Origin: BNXB01 sp031548005
GTDB taxonomy: Bacteria > Bacteroidota > Bacteroidia > Bacteroidales > Azobacteroidaceae
Direction: 5' to 3'
NCBI GenBank assembly: GCA_031548005.1
Contig: JAVBRK010000088.1
Location: 1 to 22,341 of the forward strand
Length of the DNA stretch: 22,341 nucleotides
Below are positions 15,122 through 22,341 of the stretch, in pieces. The notes under the pieces were generated by a model that saw nothing but the letters and a program-made list of their open reading frames with translations, did not search any database and was not told the origin of the DNA. A program made the translations under genes and the position numbers. Numbering within the stretch: the stretch's first letter is position 1; every line of letters starts with the position of its first letter.

Positions 15122-15730
15122 CTATTCGCCTGTTTCTGTTGTATCTTTGTTCCTGGAGGTCGTGGAATCATTTTCTGCAACAGTACCGAGATCTGCATTG
15201 TATTTGAGAATCCTCCAGTGAGTCATCGTTTGGTTCGACCGGAACCCGGTCCCGGCATGTATTTTTCCATCCCGTTCGGCCCGCATGAATTTATCGGTAT
15301 AAATCGAGCCGCTTCGCTCGTCCCAGAACAATTCTGAAGTCTCGAACTTTTCACCTTTCAGGTTCACTGCTTTTACATTGCCGACAGCACGCCACAGTTT
15401 CCGGTTGGTGTAGTTATAGGCGGTATCGGCTCTGATACTCCCATCTACATTGAATACCGAGTCGAATTGTTCGATCAGGATTCCTTTCGGAAAAAATGCA
15501 TAGGGCTCCGGAACATCGTCGACATAAACATCCCAAACAGGAGCTTTTAGCCGGTAACGCGTAATCCCGGAGTCGGAGACTACCTCTGAAACATTTTCCG
15601 TATGCATCATCGGAATGGCTTTGGCATCGATTGATACTGTTCCGACCGGCGATTTCCTGTTGTTGCATGCAACAGACAGAAAAACCAGCAGCAGCAGGGC
15701 GATTACTGGATTTTTCGCTTGAAGAACCAC
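15122..15730 (-). CDS. lptC: LPS export protein LptC, lipoprotein-like
   Basis: LptC forms part of the periplasmic bridge that carries LPS from the inner-membrane LptB2FG transporter to the outer membrane. The 202-residue product has an N-terminal hydrophobic stretch ending in a lipobox-like LSVAC (Cys22). It continues with an LptC-like beta-jellyroll sequence: DSGITRYRLKAPVWDVY, FFPKGILIEQFD, LKGEKFETSELFWDER and TGFRSNQTMTHWRI. The start is GTG 15730, since the next Met is beyond the signal sequence. It overlaps the end of the upstream outer-membrane protein gene by 28 bases, suggesting coupling. Other lpt genes are not in the window. The lipoprotein reading is inferred from the Cys. Confidence 0.85.
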   Translation of the reverse strand: MVLQAKNPVIALLLLVFLSVACNNRKSPVGTVSIDAKAIPMMHTENVSEVVSDSGITRYRLKAPVWDVYVDDVPEPYAFFPKGILIEQFDSVFNVDGSIRADTAYNYTNRKLWRAVGNVKAVNLKGEKFETSELFWDERSGSIYTDKFMRAERDGKIHAGTGFRSNQTMTHWRILKYNADLGTVAENDSTTSRNKDTTETGE

Positions 15731-16962
15731 AATTCGTTGAAGGTATAACTTACGGTAAATCTGAAATATTGCTCGTCTATCAGCGTTTTGACTTCAGGAC
15801 GGATCGCCACATATTCAAATGAAAGATTTAAACGTGAGCGATCATAAACCATGGGGATGCCAAGTCCCAGCGATGCTCCGTATTCTTTGTAGCCGGCCCC
15901 GTGTACATTGATGTAGGAATCGGAATAATATCCTCCCAGGCGATAACGGATTTTGTGGGGAAGTTTTCTACTTTTAGCATCAGGAATGTATTCAGCTCCT
16001 GCACTGAATTTGGTGCGGTTGCTCAGGGTATCGGTCTTACTCATGTATTCGGCATCTTTCCATTGTTGTAAAAGAAAATCCGCTCCGACAGTAAGCTTGT
16101 CGTATTTGACATAAGAAGCTCCGATGCCGAAAGATTGGGGTAGCTGGAATTTATAGTCCCTGTAAACATTCCTCGAATACTCGGAAATAACCCTGGATGA
16201 AGAATTGTAGATCATATCTGTTTCCATGATCTTTTCATTGAACTTGGTTTTCGGGGTGTATACTCCACCCAGAACGATACGTGATTCTTTATTCAACGGG
16301 TGGATGTACTGGAATCCGAGTTCGTAGGAAAAACCGGAAGATCTCATGGTATCGATTGAAGAAGACACCAGATCGGATGCCTGATTAGAAGTAACTGTTC
16401 CGGAGTGTTTGATATCACCGAAAATATAGCCGACATTCACTCCGAGAGAAAAACGTTTCAGAAGGTTGTACGACAACGCTCCGTAGATTTGGTTCAGCCC
16501 CCCGCTTCCACTGTAGGTGCTGTAGGCCATGTATCCGTTGTTCAGGTCGGTACTTGTTCCATAGTTGTATCCTACATAGGAAATCGGCTTGAATCCGGCG
16601 CCAAAACCTAAATTTTTGTACAGCGGAAATTGCATCGCAACATATTCGATGTTTCCGTTGATTTTTTGTGTTTTATTTCCCTGGTCTTCATACCAACCTA
16701 ACTGGCCGGTGATTCCCATGTCGAGCATGAAAGTCATGGAGTCGACACTGGAAAAAGACGCCGGGTTCAGCGGATTGATCATTTTCGGGTCGCGCAGACC
16801 GAATCCGATTCCTCCCATAGCCCGTTGTGGTGCGAAAGACTGGTCGGCAAGCACTCCATAGGCATACCTGGAGTATGGGGAGTTCGTATTATTCTGGGCT
16901 AATAAAACAGACTGCGCAAGGATAAGGCATGCGATCAGTAAAATGGACTTAATTCTATACAT
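15703..16962 (-). CDS. Outer-membrane beta-barrel protein, FadL/OmpP1-like
   Basis: A 419-residue exported protein. A signal peptide (IKSILLIACLILAQSVLLAQ) is followed by NTNSPYSRYAYGVL and a plug-like region GGIGFGLRDPKMINPLNPASFSSVD (about 50-75). Alternating amphipathic strands then continue to a C-terminal aromatic strand, YFRFTVSYTFNELWFF. The arrangement resembles the FadL/OmpP1 family of outer-membrane channels for hydrophobic compounds, and the gene often lies next to coaX in Bacteroidetes. The substrate is unknown. ATG 16962 sits inside the end of coaX (8-base overlap), and lptC starts within its last codons, so it is tightly embedded in the operon. Confidence 0.75.
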   Translation of the reverse strand: MYRIKSILLIACLILAQSVLLAQNNTNSPYSRYAYGVLADQSFAPQRAMGGIGFGLRDPKMINPLNPASFSSVDSMTFMLDMGITGQLGWYEDQGNKTQKINGNIEYVAMQFPLYKNLGFGAGFKPISYVGYNYGTSTDLNNGYMAYSTYSGSGGLNQIYGALSYNLLKRFSLGVNVGYIFGDIKHSGTVTSNQASDLVSSSIDTMRSSGFSYELGFQYIHPLNKESRIVLGGVYTPKTKFNEKIMETDMIYNSSSRVISEYSRNVYRDYKFQLPQSFGIGASYVKYDKLTVGADFLLQQWKDAEYMSKTDTLSNRTKFSAGAEYIPDAKSRKLPHKIRYRLGGYYSDSYINVHGAGYKEYGASLGLGIPMVYDRSRLNLSFEYVAIRPEVKTLIDEQYFRFTVSYTFNELWFFKRKIQ

Positions 16963-17680
16963 ATTGATAATTCAAGATTTCATTTAATCCGTTCAAGACT
17001 AAATTTCCGTCTGCAAAGATGGATTTTTTTAATTTGCTTTCAAAATAAAACGAGTGTCCTCCTGTTAAAAAAACCAAAAGATCGGGATATTTTTCCCGGT
17101 ACTCTCCGATATAGGCTTCCATTTCCTTCAAAATACCATTCACAACACCCGACCGGATTGCTGTTGAGGTATCATACCCGAGGCCGGGAGTATCGCCATG
17201 CTCGTCCAGCATGGGCAGGCGTTTGGTAAATTGGTGGAGAGCTTTGAAACGGGTAGTCATTCCCGGAGATATATTTCCTCCTTCAAAGCGTCCGCCGGAA
17301 GCGATGAAGTCGAATGTGACCGCTGTTCCGGCATCGATCACCAGCAGGTTGTTCCCGGGGTACCGGAGGTGTGCGGCGACTGCCGAAGCAATCCGGTCCC
17401 GGCCGAGAGTTTCCGGGGTACGGTATCCTATTTTTATCGGAACGGGCGTATTTTCATTTAAAATAACAAGCCGGGGAAGTTTTTTCTGGAGGCAATCGAT
17501 AATACCGGGATTCAGTTCACCTACCGCGCTCACAATGCCTTTTGATGGGGAAAATCCGTTTAATATTTTTTGTAATCTATTTATTGTCAAAGGCTTGAAT
17601 ATGAAAGATGCCAATATTTTGCTTCTTTCAAAAACAGCGACTTTTGCTGATGTATTTCCCTGATCAATGACTATATTCAC
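16955..17680 (-). CDS. coaX: Type III pantothenate kinase CoaX
   Basis: Phosphorylates pantothenate, the first committed step of coenzyme A synthesis. The 241-residue product carries the ASKHA-fold motifs of CoaX: DQGNTSAKVAVF at residues 6-17 (phosphate loop), GRDRIASAVAAH (pantothenate-binding region), DAGTAVTFDFI and GGNISPGMTTRFKALHQFT. The start is GTG 17680; there is no in-frame ATG nearby, and the conserved N-terminus begins at once. First gene of the coaX-OMP-lptC-corC-like unit, from the strong promoter at 17719-17748. Confidence 0.94.
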   Translation of the reverse strand: MNIVIDQGNTSAKVAVFERSKILASFIFKPLTINRLQKILNGFSPSKGIVSAVGELNPGIIDCLQKKLPRLVILNENTPVPIKIGYRTPETLGRDRIASAVAAHLRYPGNNLLVIDAGTAVTFDFIASGGRFEGGNISPGMTTRFKALHQFTKRLPMLDEHGDTPGLGYDTSTAIRSGVVNGILKEMEAYIGEYREKYPDLLVFLTGGHSFYFESKLKKSIFADGNLVLNGLNEILNYQYV

Positions 17681-17718
17681 CCGAAGTAAGCGTATTTAAT
17701 AATATCTGTTTCAGCCCG

Positions 17719-17748
17719 CAAAGATACGGGAATATTTTTAGTTGACAA
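17719..17748 (-). promoter_or_regulatory. Promoter of the coaX operon
   Basis: On the minus strand TATCTTTG (17726-17719) is an exact TAnnTTTG, and a TTG (17748-17746) lies 19 bases upstream. This is one of the two best promoter matches in the window. Transcription would begin near 17712, some 30 bases before GTG 17680. Confidence 0.6.
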
Positions 17749-17887
17749 TGATTATAAGTCTCGATTTCCATCCCGCCCTTTATAAACGAATCTTTTAAAT
17801 CTTTATAAATAATTTGGATCTGTAACCGGCTTTCTGTTGCGGATTGATTAATTAAAACAACTTTTCGTTTATTTTAAAGAGGATATA

Positions 17888-17904
17888 TTGGATTGATCAT
17901 CCAA
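17888..17904 (+). promoter_or_regulatory. Candidate operator, 17-base inverted repeat
   Basis: TTGGAT (17888-17893) and ATCCAA (17899-17904) are exact reverse complements around a five-base spacer TGATC. The repeat covers the -33 element and the DNA just after it, so a bound dimer would exclude RNA polymerase. The regulator is unknown, and no second copy was noticed in the window. Confidence 0.4.
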
Positions 17905-17918
17905 AGCATGTATCTTTG
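17888..17918 (+). promoter_or_regulatory. Promoter of the exosortase gene
   Basis: TTG (17888-17890), 20 bases, then TATCTTTG (17911-17918): a full match to the Bacteroidetes promoter. Transcription would start near 17925, giving a short leader of about 23 bases with the ribosome-binding site. Confidence 0.6.
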
Positions 17919-17935
17919 CAGCATCTTTATTATAT

Positions 17936-17940
17936 AGGAG
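17936..17940 (+). promoter_or_regulatory. Strong ribosome-binding site before the exosortase
   Basis: AGGAG lies seven bases before ATG 17948. Such a clear Shine-Dalgarno is uncommon in this window and fixes the start of the gene. Confidence 0.6.
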
Positions 17941-17947
17941 AATAACC

Positions 17948-18520
17948 ATGAATGTTCAATTGGGAAAACTGATGGATACCTTGAAGCCATTTAAGGGGAT
18001 ACTTTGCTTCATGATCCTGCTTTTTGGTTCCCATTTCCTTTGGAAACTGATTGTCGATGCCAACATCGACGGGCCGGAAATCGCCATTTTCGGAAAAGAT
18101 ATGAGTGAGCCGTTTTACCGGCTTTCCCAGTGGACTGCCAAGGTTGTACACTGGTTTGTCTGTTTGTTTCCCGGTTCAGAGAATTTTGTTCTGAAAGATA
18201 CCCTGATGTATTTTCCTGATGGGAAAATAAGAATTAATATCATTTGGGGATGTACAGGTGTAAAACAACTTTATATTTTTCTTGCTATCATGTTGTTATA
18301 TCCGGGTCCCTGGAAAAAAAAGGCATGGTACATTCCTTTGGGATGTGTTATTCTGATGGTTTATAATATTCTCCGTATCGCCGGCATCTGTTGGCTGACA
18401 AAAGATCATCCCGAAAACTTCGATTTTCTTCACGAAGGATTATTCAAGTATATTTACTACGGATTGATTTTTCTTTTGTGGGTGATCTGGGAGGAAGTAT
18501 ATGCAAAACAGCGGGAATGA
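17948..18520 (+). CDS. Exosortase/archaeosortase-family transpeptidase
   Basis: A 190-residue multi-spanning membrane protein of the exosortase/archaeosortase superfamily. Members cut a C-terminal sorting signal (PEP-CTERM or similar) from exported proteins and attach them to the envelope. The proposed catalytic triad is intact: C102 in IIWGCTGVKQLYIF, R143 in YNILRIAGI and H162 in FDFLHEGLFKY. Hydrophobic segments lie near residues 17-37, 62-76, 97-119, 126-150 and 166-181. I do not assign a subfamily (XrtF-like and others are possible). It has its own promoter, a candidate operator and a strong ribosome-binding site. The beta-galactosidase gene starts 38 bases downstream. No protein in the window carries a recognisable sorting signal, so the substrate must be elsewhere. 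Confidence 0.88.
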   Translation: MNVQLGKLMDTLKPFKGILCFMILLFGSHFLWKLIVDANIDGPEIAIFGKDMSEPFYRLSQWTAKVVHWFVCLFPGSENFVLKDTLMYFPDGKIRINIIWGCTGVKQLYIFLAIMLLYPGPWKKKAWYIPLGCVILMVYNILRIAGICWLTKDHPENFDFLHEGLFKYIYYGLIFLLWVIWEEVYAKQRE

Positions 18521-18558
18521 AAAAACAACCAATCTAATCTAATACACAAATATATACC

Positions 18559-21500
18559 ATGATGATACAGATGAAAAAATCAGGAGGATGGGCTTTATTG
18601 CTACTGGCCCTGTTGTTTAACAGTGTTTCTTCGGGCGCCCTGTCGCAGGAACTCCCTTACTGGAAAGACCTGGCTGTTGTTTCGGTTAACAAACAATCTC
18701 CCCGGACTACATTTATGAGCTATACCAATGCGGGTAGCGCTTTGAGTTTTCAATATGAAAAGAGCCCCTACTATTATTTACTTAACGGAACCTGGAAATT
18801 CTATTTTACAGACGCCTATAAGAAACTTCCGGATAATATTACAGATCCCGGCATCGATATTTCCGGCTGGTCGGACATTTTGGTTCCCGGTAATTGGGAG
18901 CTTCAAGGGCATGGAGAGGCTTTTTATGTCAATCATCCTTATGAATTCAACACCTATAATCCGGTCCCCCCTGTTTTACCGGAAGATAATCCGGTAGGCG
19001 TTTATCGTCGTGATATCGAGATTCCTGCCGATTGGATGGGCCGGGATATCTTTCTGCATCTTGCCGGAGCCAAATCCGGAGTATATGTTTATCTGAACGG
19101 GAAGGAAGTCGGATATAGTGAAGACTCTAAAGATCCGGCAGAATTTCTGATCAATCCGTATATCCGGGCCGGTAAGAATGTGCTGACCCTGAAAATTTTC
19201 CGCTGGAGCACCGGCTCCTGGTTAGAATGCCAGGACTTTTTGCGTATGAGTGGTATTGAACGGGATATATTTATCTGGTCGCAACCTAAAATTGCTGTTC
19301 GGGATTTCCGTGTGGTTTCTACTCTGGACGATACTTACAAAAATGGAATATTCAAGTTGGGCGTCGATGTGAAAAATACCACCACCGTTCCTCAGAATGT
19401 TTCGATAAAGTACGAACTATTGGATGCTTCCGGAAAAACCGTGACTTCCGGGTCCAAATCATTGACAGTACCGCAGGAAAACACAGGAGTTGTTAGTTTT
19501 GATTATACTTTCAACCAGGTTCTTACCTGGACCTCGGAACATCCGAATTTGTATAAATTATTAATTACAACGGAACAAAACGGCAAAGTCATGGAAGTCG
19601 TTCCTTTTCATGTCGGTTTCCGCCGGATTGAAATCAAAGAAAGCGATTATATCGTAAAAGTCAAAGGACGGGATGGCAACCTGACCGATCGGAAAGCGCG
19701 CTTATTCTATGTAAACGGTCAGCCCATCAAGCTGAAAGGCGCTAACATCCATGAGACTATTTTCAGGGGGCATTATATCAAGCCGGAAGAAATGAAACGC
19801 AATTTCGAGCTGATGAAATTGAACAACATCAATACGGTTCGTTTGTCACACTACCCTCAGGACCGGAAATTTTATGAAATGTGCGATATTTATGGCTTGT
19901 ATGTTTATGATGAGGCGAATATCGAATCTCATGGTATGTATTATACCATTTACCAGGATGATATGCGAAAAGGAGCCTGGGGACATGAAGACGGAACCAA
20001 AAAAGGAACATTGGGGCACAACCCCGATTTTTTGCAAAGTCATTTATCCCGTATCCGCAATATGTTCGAGCGAAACAAAAACTATCCTTGCGTTACGATC
20101 TGGTCGCTCGGAAACGAGGCCGGTAATGGATATAATTTTTATAACGGATATGCTCTATTAAAGGAGCTCGACAGTAAGATGATGAAACGTCCGGTTTGCT
20201 ACGAAAGAGCTTTGAGTGAATGGAATACCGATATGATTGTGCCTCAGTACCCGTCGACTGCCGAGTTTGAAAGACAGGCCGGAATTTTATGGGATCGTCC
20301 CTATGTCCCTTCCGAGTATTCTCATGCGATGGGCAATTCCAATGGAAATCTGTCGGATCAATGGAAACAGATTTATAAATACCCCAACCTTCAGGGCGGT
20401 TATATCTGGGAATGGATCGACCATGCCGTGCAAATCAAAGATAAAGCCGGCCGTGATATCTGGGCCTATGGCGGAGATTTCGGGGAGAATCAGCCTTCGG
20501 ATGGTAATTTCGTTGCGGACGGACTGATCAGTCCGGATCAGAACCCGCATCCGGCGATGTCTGAAGTCAAATATGCCCATCAGAATGTGGCATTTGAAGC
20601 TGTAGATCCGGCGAAAGGTGATTTCCAGATTCTAAACCGGTTCTATTTTACGAATTTAAAGGCTTACACAGTTACGTACAAAGTAATGGAGAATGGTAAA
20701 CTGCTTAAAAAAGGAGTGCTTCCGGTAAATCTGGAGCCGCAGCAGTCTACGGTGGTGAATATTCCCGTACGCGACCTGAAAGCAAAACCCAGGACAGAAT
20801 ATTTTGTCGATTTTGAGGTTCTTTCCAAAAATGCGGAATTGTTGGTTCCTGCCGGATATGTGGTGGCTGTGGAACAATTCAGGTTACCGGTCGAGGGAGG
20901 AAAAAAAGAATACAAAACTTCCGGTCCCCGGTTGGCTGTCAACACGACTTCCGGCGATGAAATCACCGTTTCCTCTTCGAAAGTGAAGTTTGTATTCAAT
21001 AAAAAATCCGGTGTGGTGACTTCGTATCAGGTGGATGGGCAGGAATACTTTGAAGAAGGATTTGGTATTCAGCCTAATTTCTGGCGCGGGCCTACCGATA
21101 ATGATTACGGAAGCCGGATGCCATACCGTCTCCAGATCTGGAAAGAATCGAGTAAAAACTTTCAAATAACCGGCGCATCGGCTGTTGAACAGGGTGATAA
21201 TGTCCGGCTTTCTGTGGTTTACCGGTTGCCTCTGGGTAATGATTATTTGGTGAATTACCTGATTTATCCTTCCGGTGTGGTGAACGTAGATGTAAAATAT
21301 AATCCGGCAGATATGAAAGCTGAAAAATTAGCAGAAGGAGAAGATGAAAGAACAGCAACTGAATCGGCAAGTGGAGCCCTGGCGCGTGCCCGGAGAGCAG
21401 ATACCCGTCTTGAAATTCCGCGCATCGGAGTTCGTTTCCGTTTACCGGTAACGATGGACCAGGTACAGTATTTCGGTCGTGGTCCGGAAGAAAACTACTG

Positions 21501-22011
21501 GGATCGCCATGATGGGACTTTGATCGGTTTGTACTCTTCGACCGCTTCGGATCTGTACTACCCGTATGTTCGCCCACAAGAAAACGGGCACCATTCCGAT
21601 ACCCGTTGGGTCGCTCTGAATATGAAAAACGGTAAAGGGCTGTTGGTAGAAGCCGACAGTACCATTGGTTTCAACGCTTTACATAATTCCGTTGAAGATT
21701 TTGACTCTCAGGAATCGGACGTAGATTACCAGTGGGGGAATAAATCTCCTGAAGCGATTGCCAATAAAAACTATGAACAAGCGAAAGATTACCTGCCGAA
21801 ACAAACGCATGCCGCGGATATTCATCCCCGTAATTTTGTGGAAGTCTGCGTCGATATGCGCATGTGCGGTCTGGCAGGTTACAACAGTTGGGGAGACCGG
21901 CCCGAGCCTCAATATTCTCTCTATGCCAATCAGGAGTATCGTTGGGGATTCACCCTGATTCCGATTGCTAAACCTCAGGAGGCTTTGGTTAAAACAGGAT
22001 TTCGTTATTGA
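18559..22011 (+). CDS. Secreted GH2 beta-galactosidase (LacZ-like)
   Basis: A 1150-residue glycoside hydrolase family 2 enzyme with an N-terminal signal peptide (GGWALLLLALLFNSVSSGALSQ), so it acts in the periplasm or outside the cell. Domain order: sugar-binding jelly roll (about 65-240), Ig-like domain (245-355), TIM barrel (about 360-670), then the beta-galactosidase small-chain region (about 800-1145, with FWRGPTDNDYGSRMP). Active-site residues match LacZ: DEANIESHG (451-459, metal-binding E456/H458), acid/base E520 in WSLGNEAGNG and nucleophile E586 in SEYSHAMGNS. No type IX C-terminal domain or sorting signal is seen at the end (PQEALVKTGFRY). An ATG at 18571 (MKKSGG) is an alternative start. 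It follows the exosortase gene by 38 bases with no promoter seen, so read-through is likely. Confidence 0.95.
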   Translation: MMIQMKKSGGWALLLLALLFNSVSSGALSQELPYWKDLAVVSVNKQSPRTTFMSYTNAGSALSFQYEKSPYYYLLNGTWKFYFTDAYKKLPDNITDPGIDISGWSDILVPGNWELQGHGEAFYVNHPYEFNTYNPVPPVLPEDNPVGVYRRDIEIPADWMGRDIFLHLAGAKSGVYVYLNGKEVGYSEDSKDPAEFLINPYIRAGKNVLTLKIFRWSTGSWLECQDFLRMSGIERDIFIWSQPKIAVRDFRVVSTLDDTYKNGIFKLGVDVKNTTTVPQNVSIKYELLDASGKTVTSGSKSLTVPQENTGVVSFDYTFNQVLTWTSEHPNLYKLLITTEQNGKVMEVVPFHVGFRRIEIKESDYIVKVKGRDGNLTDRKARLFYVNGQPIKLKGANIHETIFRGHYIKPEEMKRNFELMKLNNINTVRLSHYPQDRKFYEMCDIYGLYVYDEANIESHGMYYTIYQDDMRKGAWGHEDGTKKGTLGHNPDFLQSHLSRIRNMFERNKNYPCVTIWSLGNEAGNGYNFYNGYALLKELDSKMMKRPVCYERALSEWNTDMIVPQYPSTAEFERQAGILWDRPYVPSEYSHAMGNSNGNLSDQWKQIYKYPNLQGGYIWEWIDHAVQIKDKAGRDIWAYGGDFGENQPSDGNFVADGLISPDQNPHPAMSEVKYAHQNVAFEAVDPAKGDFQILNRFYFTNLKAYTVTYKVMENGKLLKKGVLPVNLEPQQSTVVNIPVRDLKAKPRTEYFVDFEVLSKNAELLVPAGYVVAVEQFRLPVEGGKKEYKTSGPRLAVNTTSGDEITVSSSKVKFVFNKKSGVVTSYQVDGQEYFEEGFGIQPNFWRGPTDNDYGSRMPYRLQIWKESSKNFQITGASAVEQGDNVRLSVVYRLPLGNDYLVNYLIYPSGVVNVDVKYNPADMKAEKLAEGEDERTATESASGALARARRADTRLEIPRIGVRFRLPVTMDQVQYFGRGPEENYWDRHDGTLIGLYSSTASDLYYPYVRPQENGHHSDTRWVALNMKNGKGLLVEADSTIGFNALHNSVEDFDSQESDVDYQWGNKSPEAIANKNYEQAKDYLPKQTHAADIHPRNFVEVCVDMRMCGLAGYNSWGDRPEPQYSLYANQEYRWGFTLIPIAKPQEALVKTGFRY

Positions 22012-22018
22012 TATAACT

Positions 22019-22044
22019 CTCAATTATTTTTAATTTGAATTGAG
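22019..22044. terminator. Weak hairpin after the beta-galactosidase gene
   Basis: CTCAATT (22019-22025) and AATTGAG (22038-22044) form a 7-bp stem with a 12-base AT-rich loop, eight bases after the stop codon. There is no T-run after it, so termination is only a possibility. Confidence 0.3.
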
Positions 22045-22116
22045 TCTTGGACTGATTATTGTTTGAAATCAATATTATTTCACTAAAATTATCAAACATT
22101 AATCCGATTCCGTCCC

Positions 22117-22341
22117 ATGCCCCGGTACCTCCTCTCCATCCTGCTGCTGATCCTCTCCTGCCTGCCCGGCAGGCTGTCCTGCCAATCGCAACTCAAGAGT
22201 GCATTCCCCGTCCAGGCCAACATCCACTTCGTGCCGCCCTACAGCCTCTACCTGAGCGATTACTGCGCCGGGGGGAAGGACAAGCTAAACCTGGTGCTGG
22301 TCAACCGGGATTTGCAGGAACCGGCGCTCACCGTTAAACTC
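22117..22341 (+). CDS. Start of a GC-rich secreted protein (partial)
   Basis: An open frame from ATG 22117 to the window end, 75 codons with no stop. It begins with a short basic N-terminus and hydrophobic core (YLLSILLLILSCLPG), a signal peptide that may be a lipoprotein signal (Cys15 or Cys22). Then come QANIHFVPPYSLYLSDYC and LNLVLVNRDLQEPALTVKL. I recall a similar opening in large secreted Bacteroidetes proteins of unknown function, some annotated with fibronectin type III domains, but cannot confirm it. Third positions are almost all G or C (runs of CTC, CTG, ATC, TCC), and GC is about 61 percent by count, far above the DNA around it. No Shine-Dalgarno is visible. Confidence 0.65.
   Translation, partial: MPRYLLSILLLILSCLPGRLSCQSQLKSAFPVQANIHFVPPYSLYLSDYCAGGKDKLNLVLVNRDLQEPALTVKL

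Noticed and set aside
17778..17809. Direct repeat CTTTATAAA at 17778-17786 and 17801-17809
   Set aside because: Short, AT-rich and in an AT-rich intergenic region; a chance repeat is likely. The rest of 17750-17880 shows no gene or clear signal.
21092..21577. 161-residue minus-strand frame inside the beta-galactosidase gene
   Set aside because: It is a shadow of a well-supported gene; His/Pro/Ser-rich composition is typical of reverse-strand reading.
22065..22085. Small inverted repeat TGAAAT...ATTTCA upstream of the last gene
   Set aside because: Six-base AT-rich arms in very AT-rich DNA; not distinguishable from chance.
22059..22337. 92-residue open frame overlapping the GC-rich gene
   Set aside because: It runs in another frame of GC-rich DNA and gives a Pro/Arg-rich, unfamiliar product. 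The frame from 22117 has a clean signal peptide and a strong third-position bias.

Overview
The window looks like chromosomal DNA from a Bacteroidota (Bacteroidales-type) bacterium. The support is direct. Several gene starts are preceded by TAnnTTTG -7 boxes, two of them with a TTG about 20 bases upstream, which is the known Bacteroidetes promoter. Shine-Dalgarno sequences are mostly weak. Two components of the phylum-specific type IX secretion system (PorX and PorW/SprE) are present, and the best family matches (AroA, RibF, CoaX, LptC) are of Bacteroidetes type. An Odoribacter-like gut anaerobe is a reasonable guess but not proven.

Layout. (1) Bases 1-75 hold the end of an unidentified gene, followed by a leader with a candidate promoter, operator and micro-ORFs, then uxuA (mannonate dehydratase, +). 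(2) A minus-strand operon runs from 9004 down to 1431: aroA, a small Cys-rich protein, znuB, porW, porX. Genes in it overlap or lie within about 32 bases of each other, so shikimate, zinc-import and secretion genes share a transcript. (3) ribF (+) diverges from aroA through a compact shared promoter region. (4) ribF converges on a second minus-strand unit, ppiD-rlmN-pdxA (14316 to 10067); the ribF and pdxA stop codons interlock. (5) A third minus-strand unit, coaX-OMP-lptC-corC-like (17680 to 14412), is an envelope cluster. (6) From 17681 onward everything is on the plus strand: an exosortase/archaeosortase-family protease, a large secreted GH2 beta-galactosidase, and the start of a markedly GC-rich secreted protein that runs off the window.

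Most genes are recognisable housekeeping or envelope genes. The items that stand out are these: a PdxA homologue that appears to have lost all three metal-binding histidines; an exosortase with an intact Cys-Arg-His triad but no visible partner, under a promoter with a 17-base inverted repeat; a CorC/GldE-like protein without its membrane domain; a porW-porX pair in which PorW carries a very long charged tail; a Cys-rich mini-protein beside znuB; and an abrupt jump in base composition at about 22117. No RNA genes, CRISPR arrays or insertion sequences were seen. No stretch longer than 300 bases lacks a gene.
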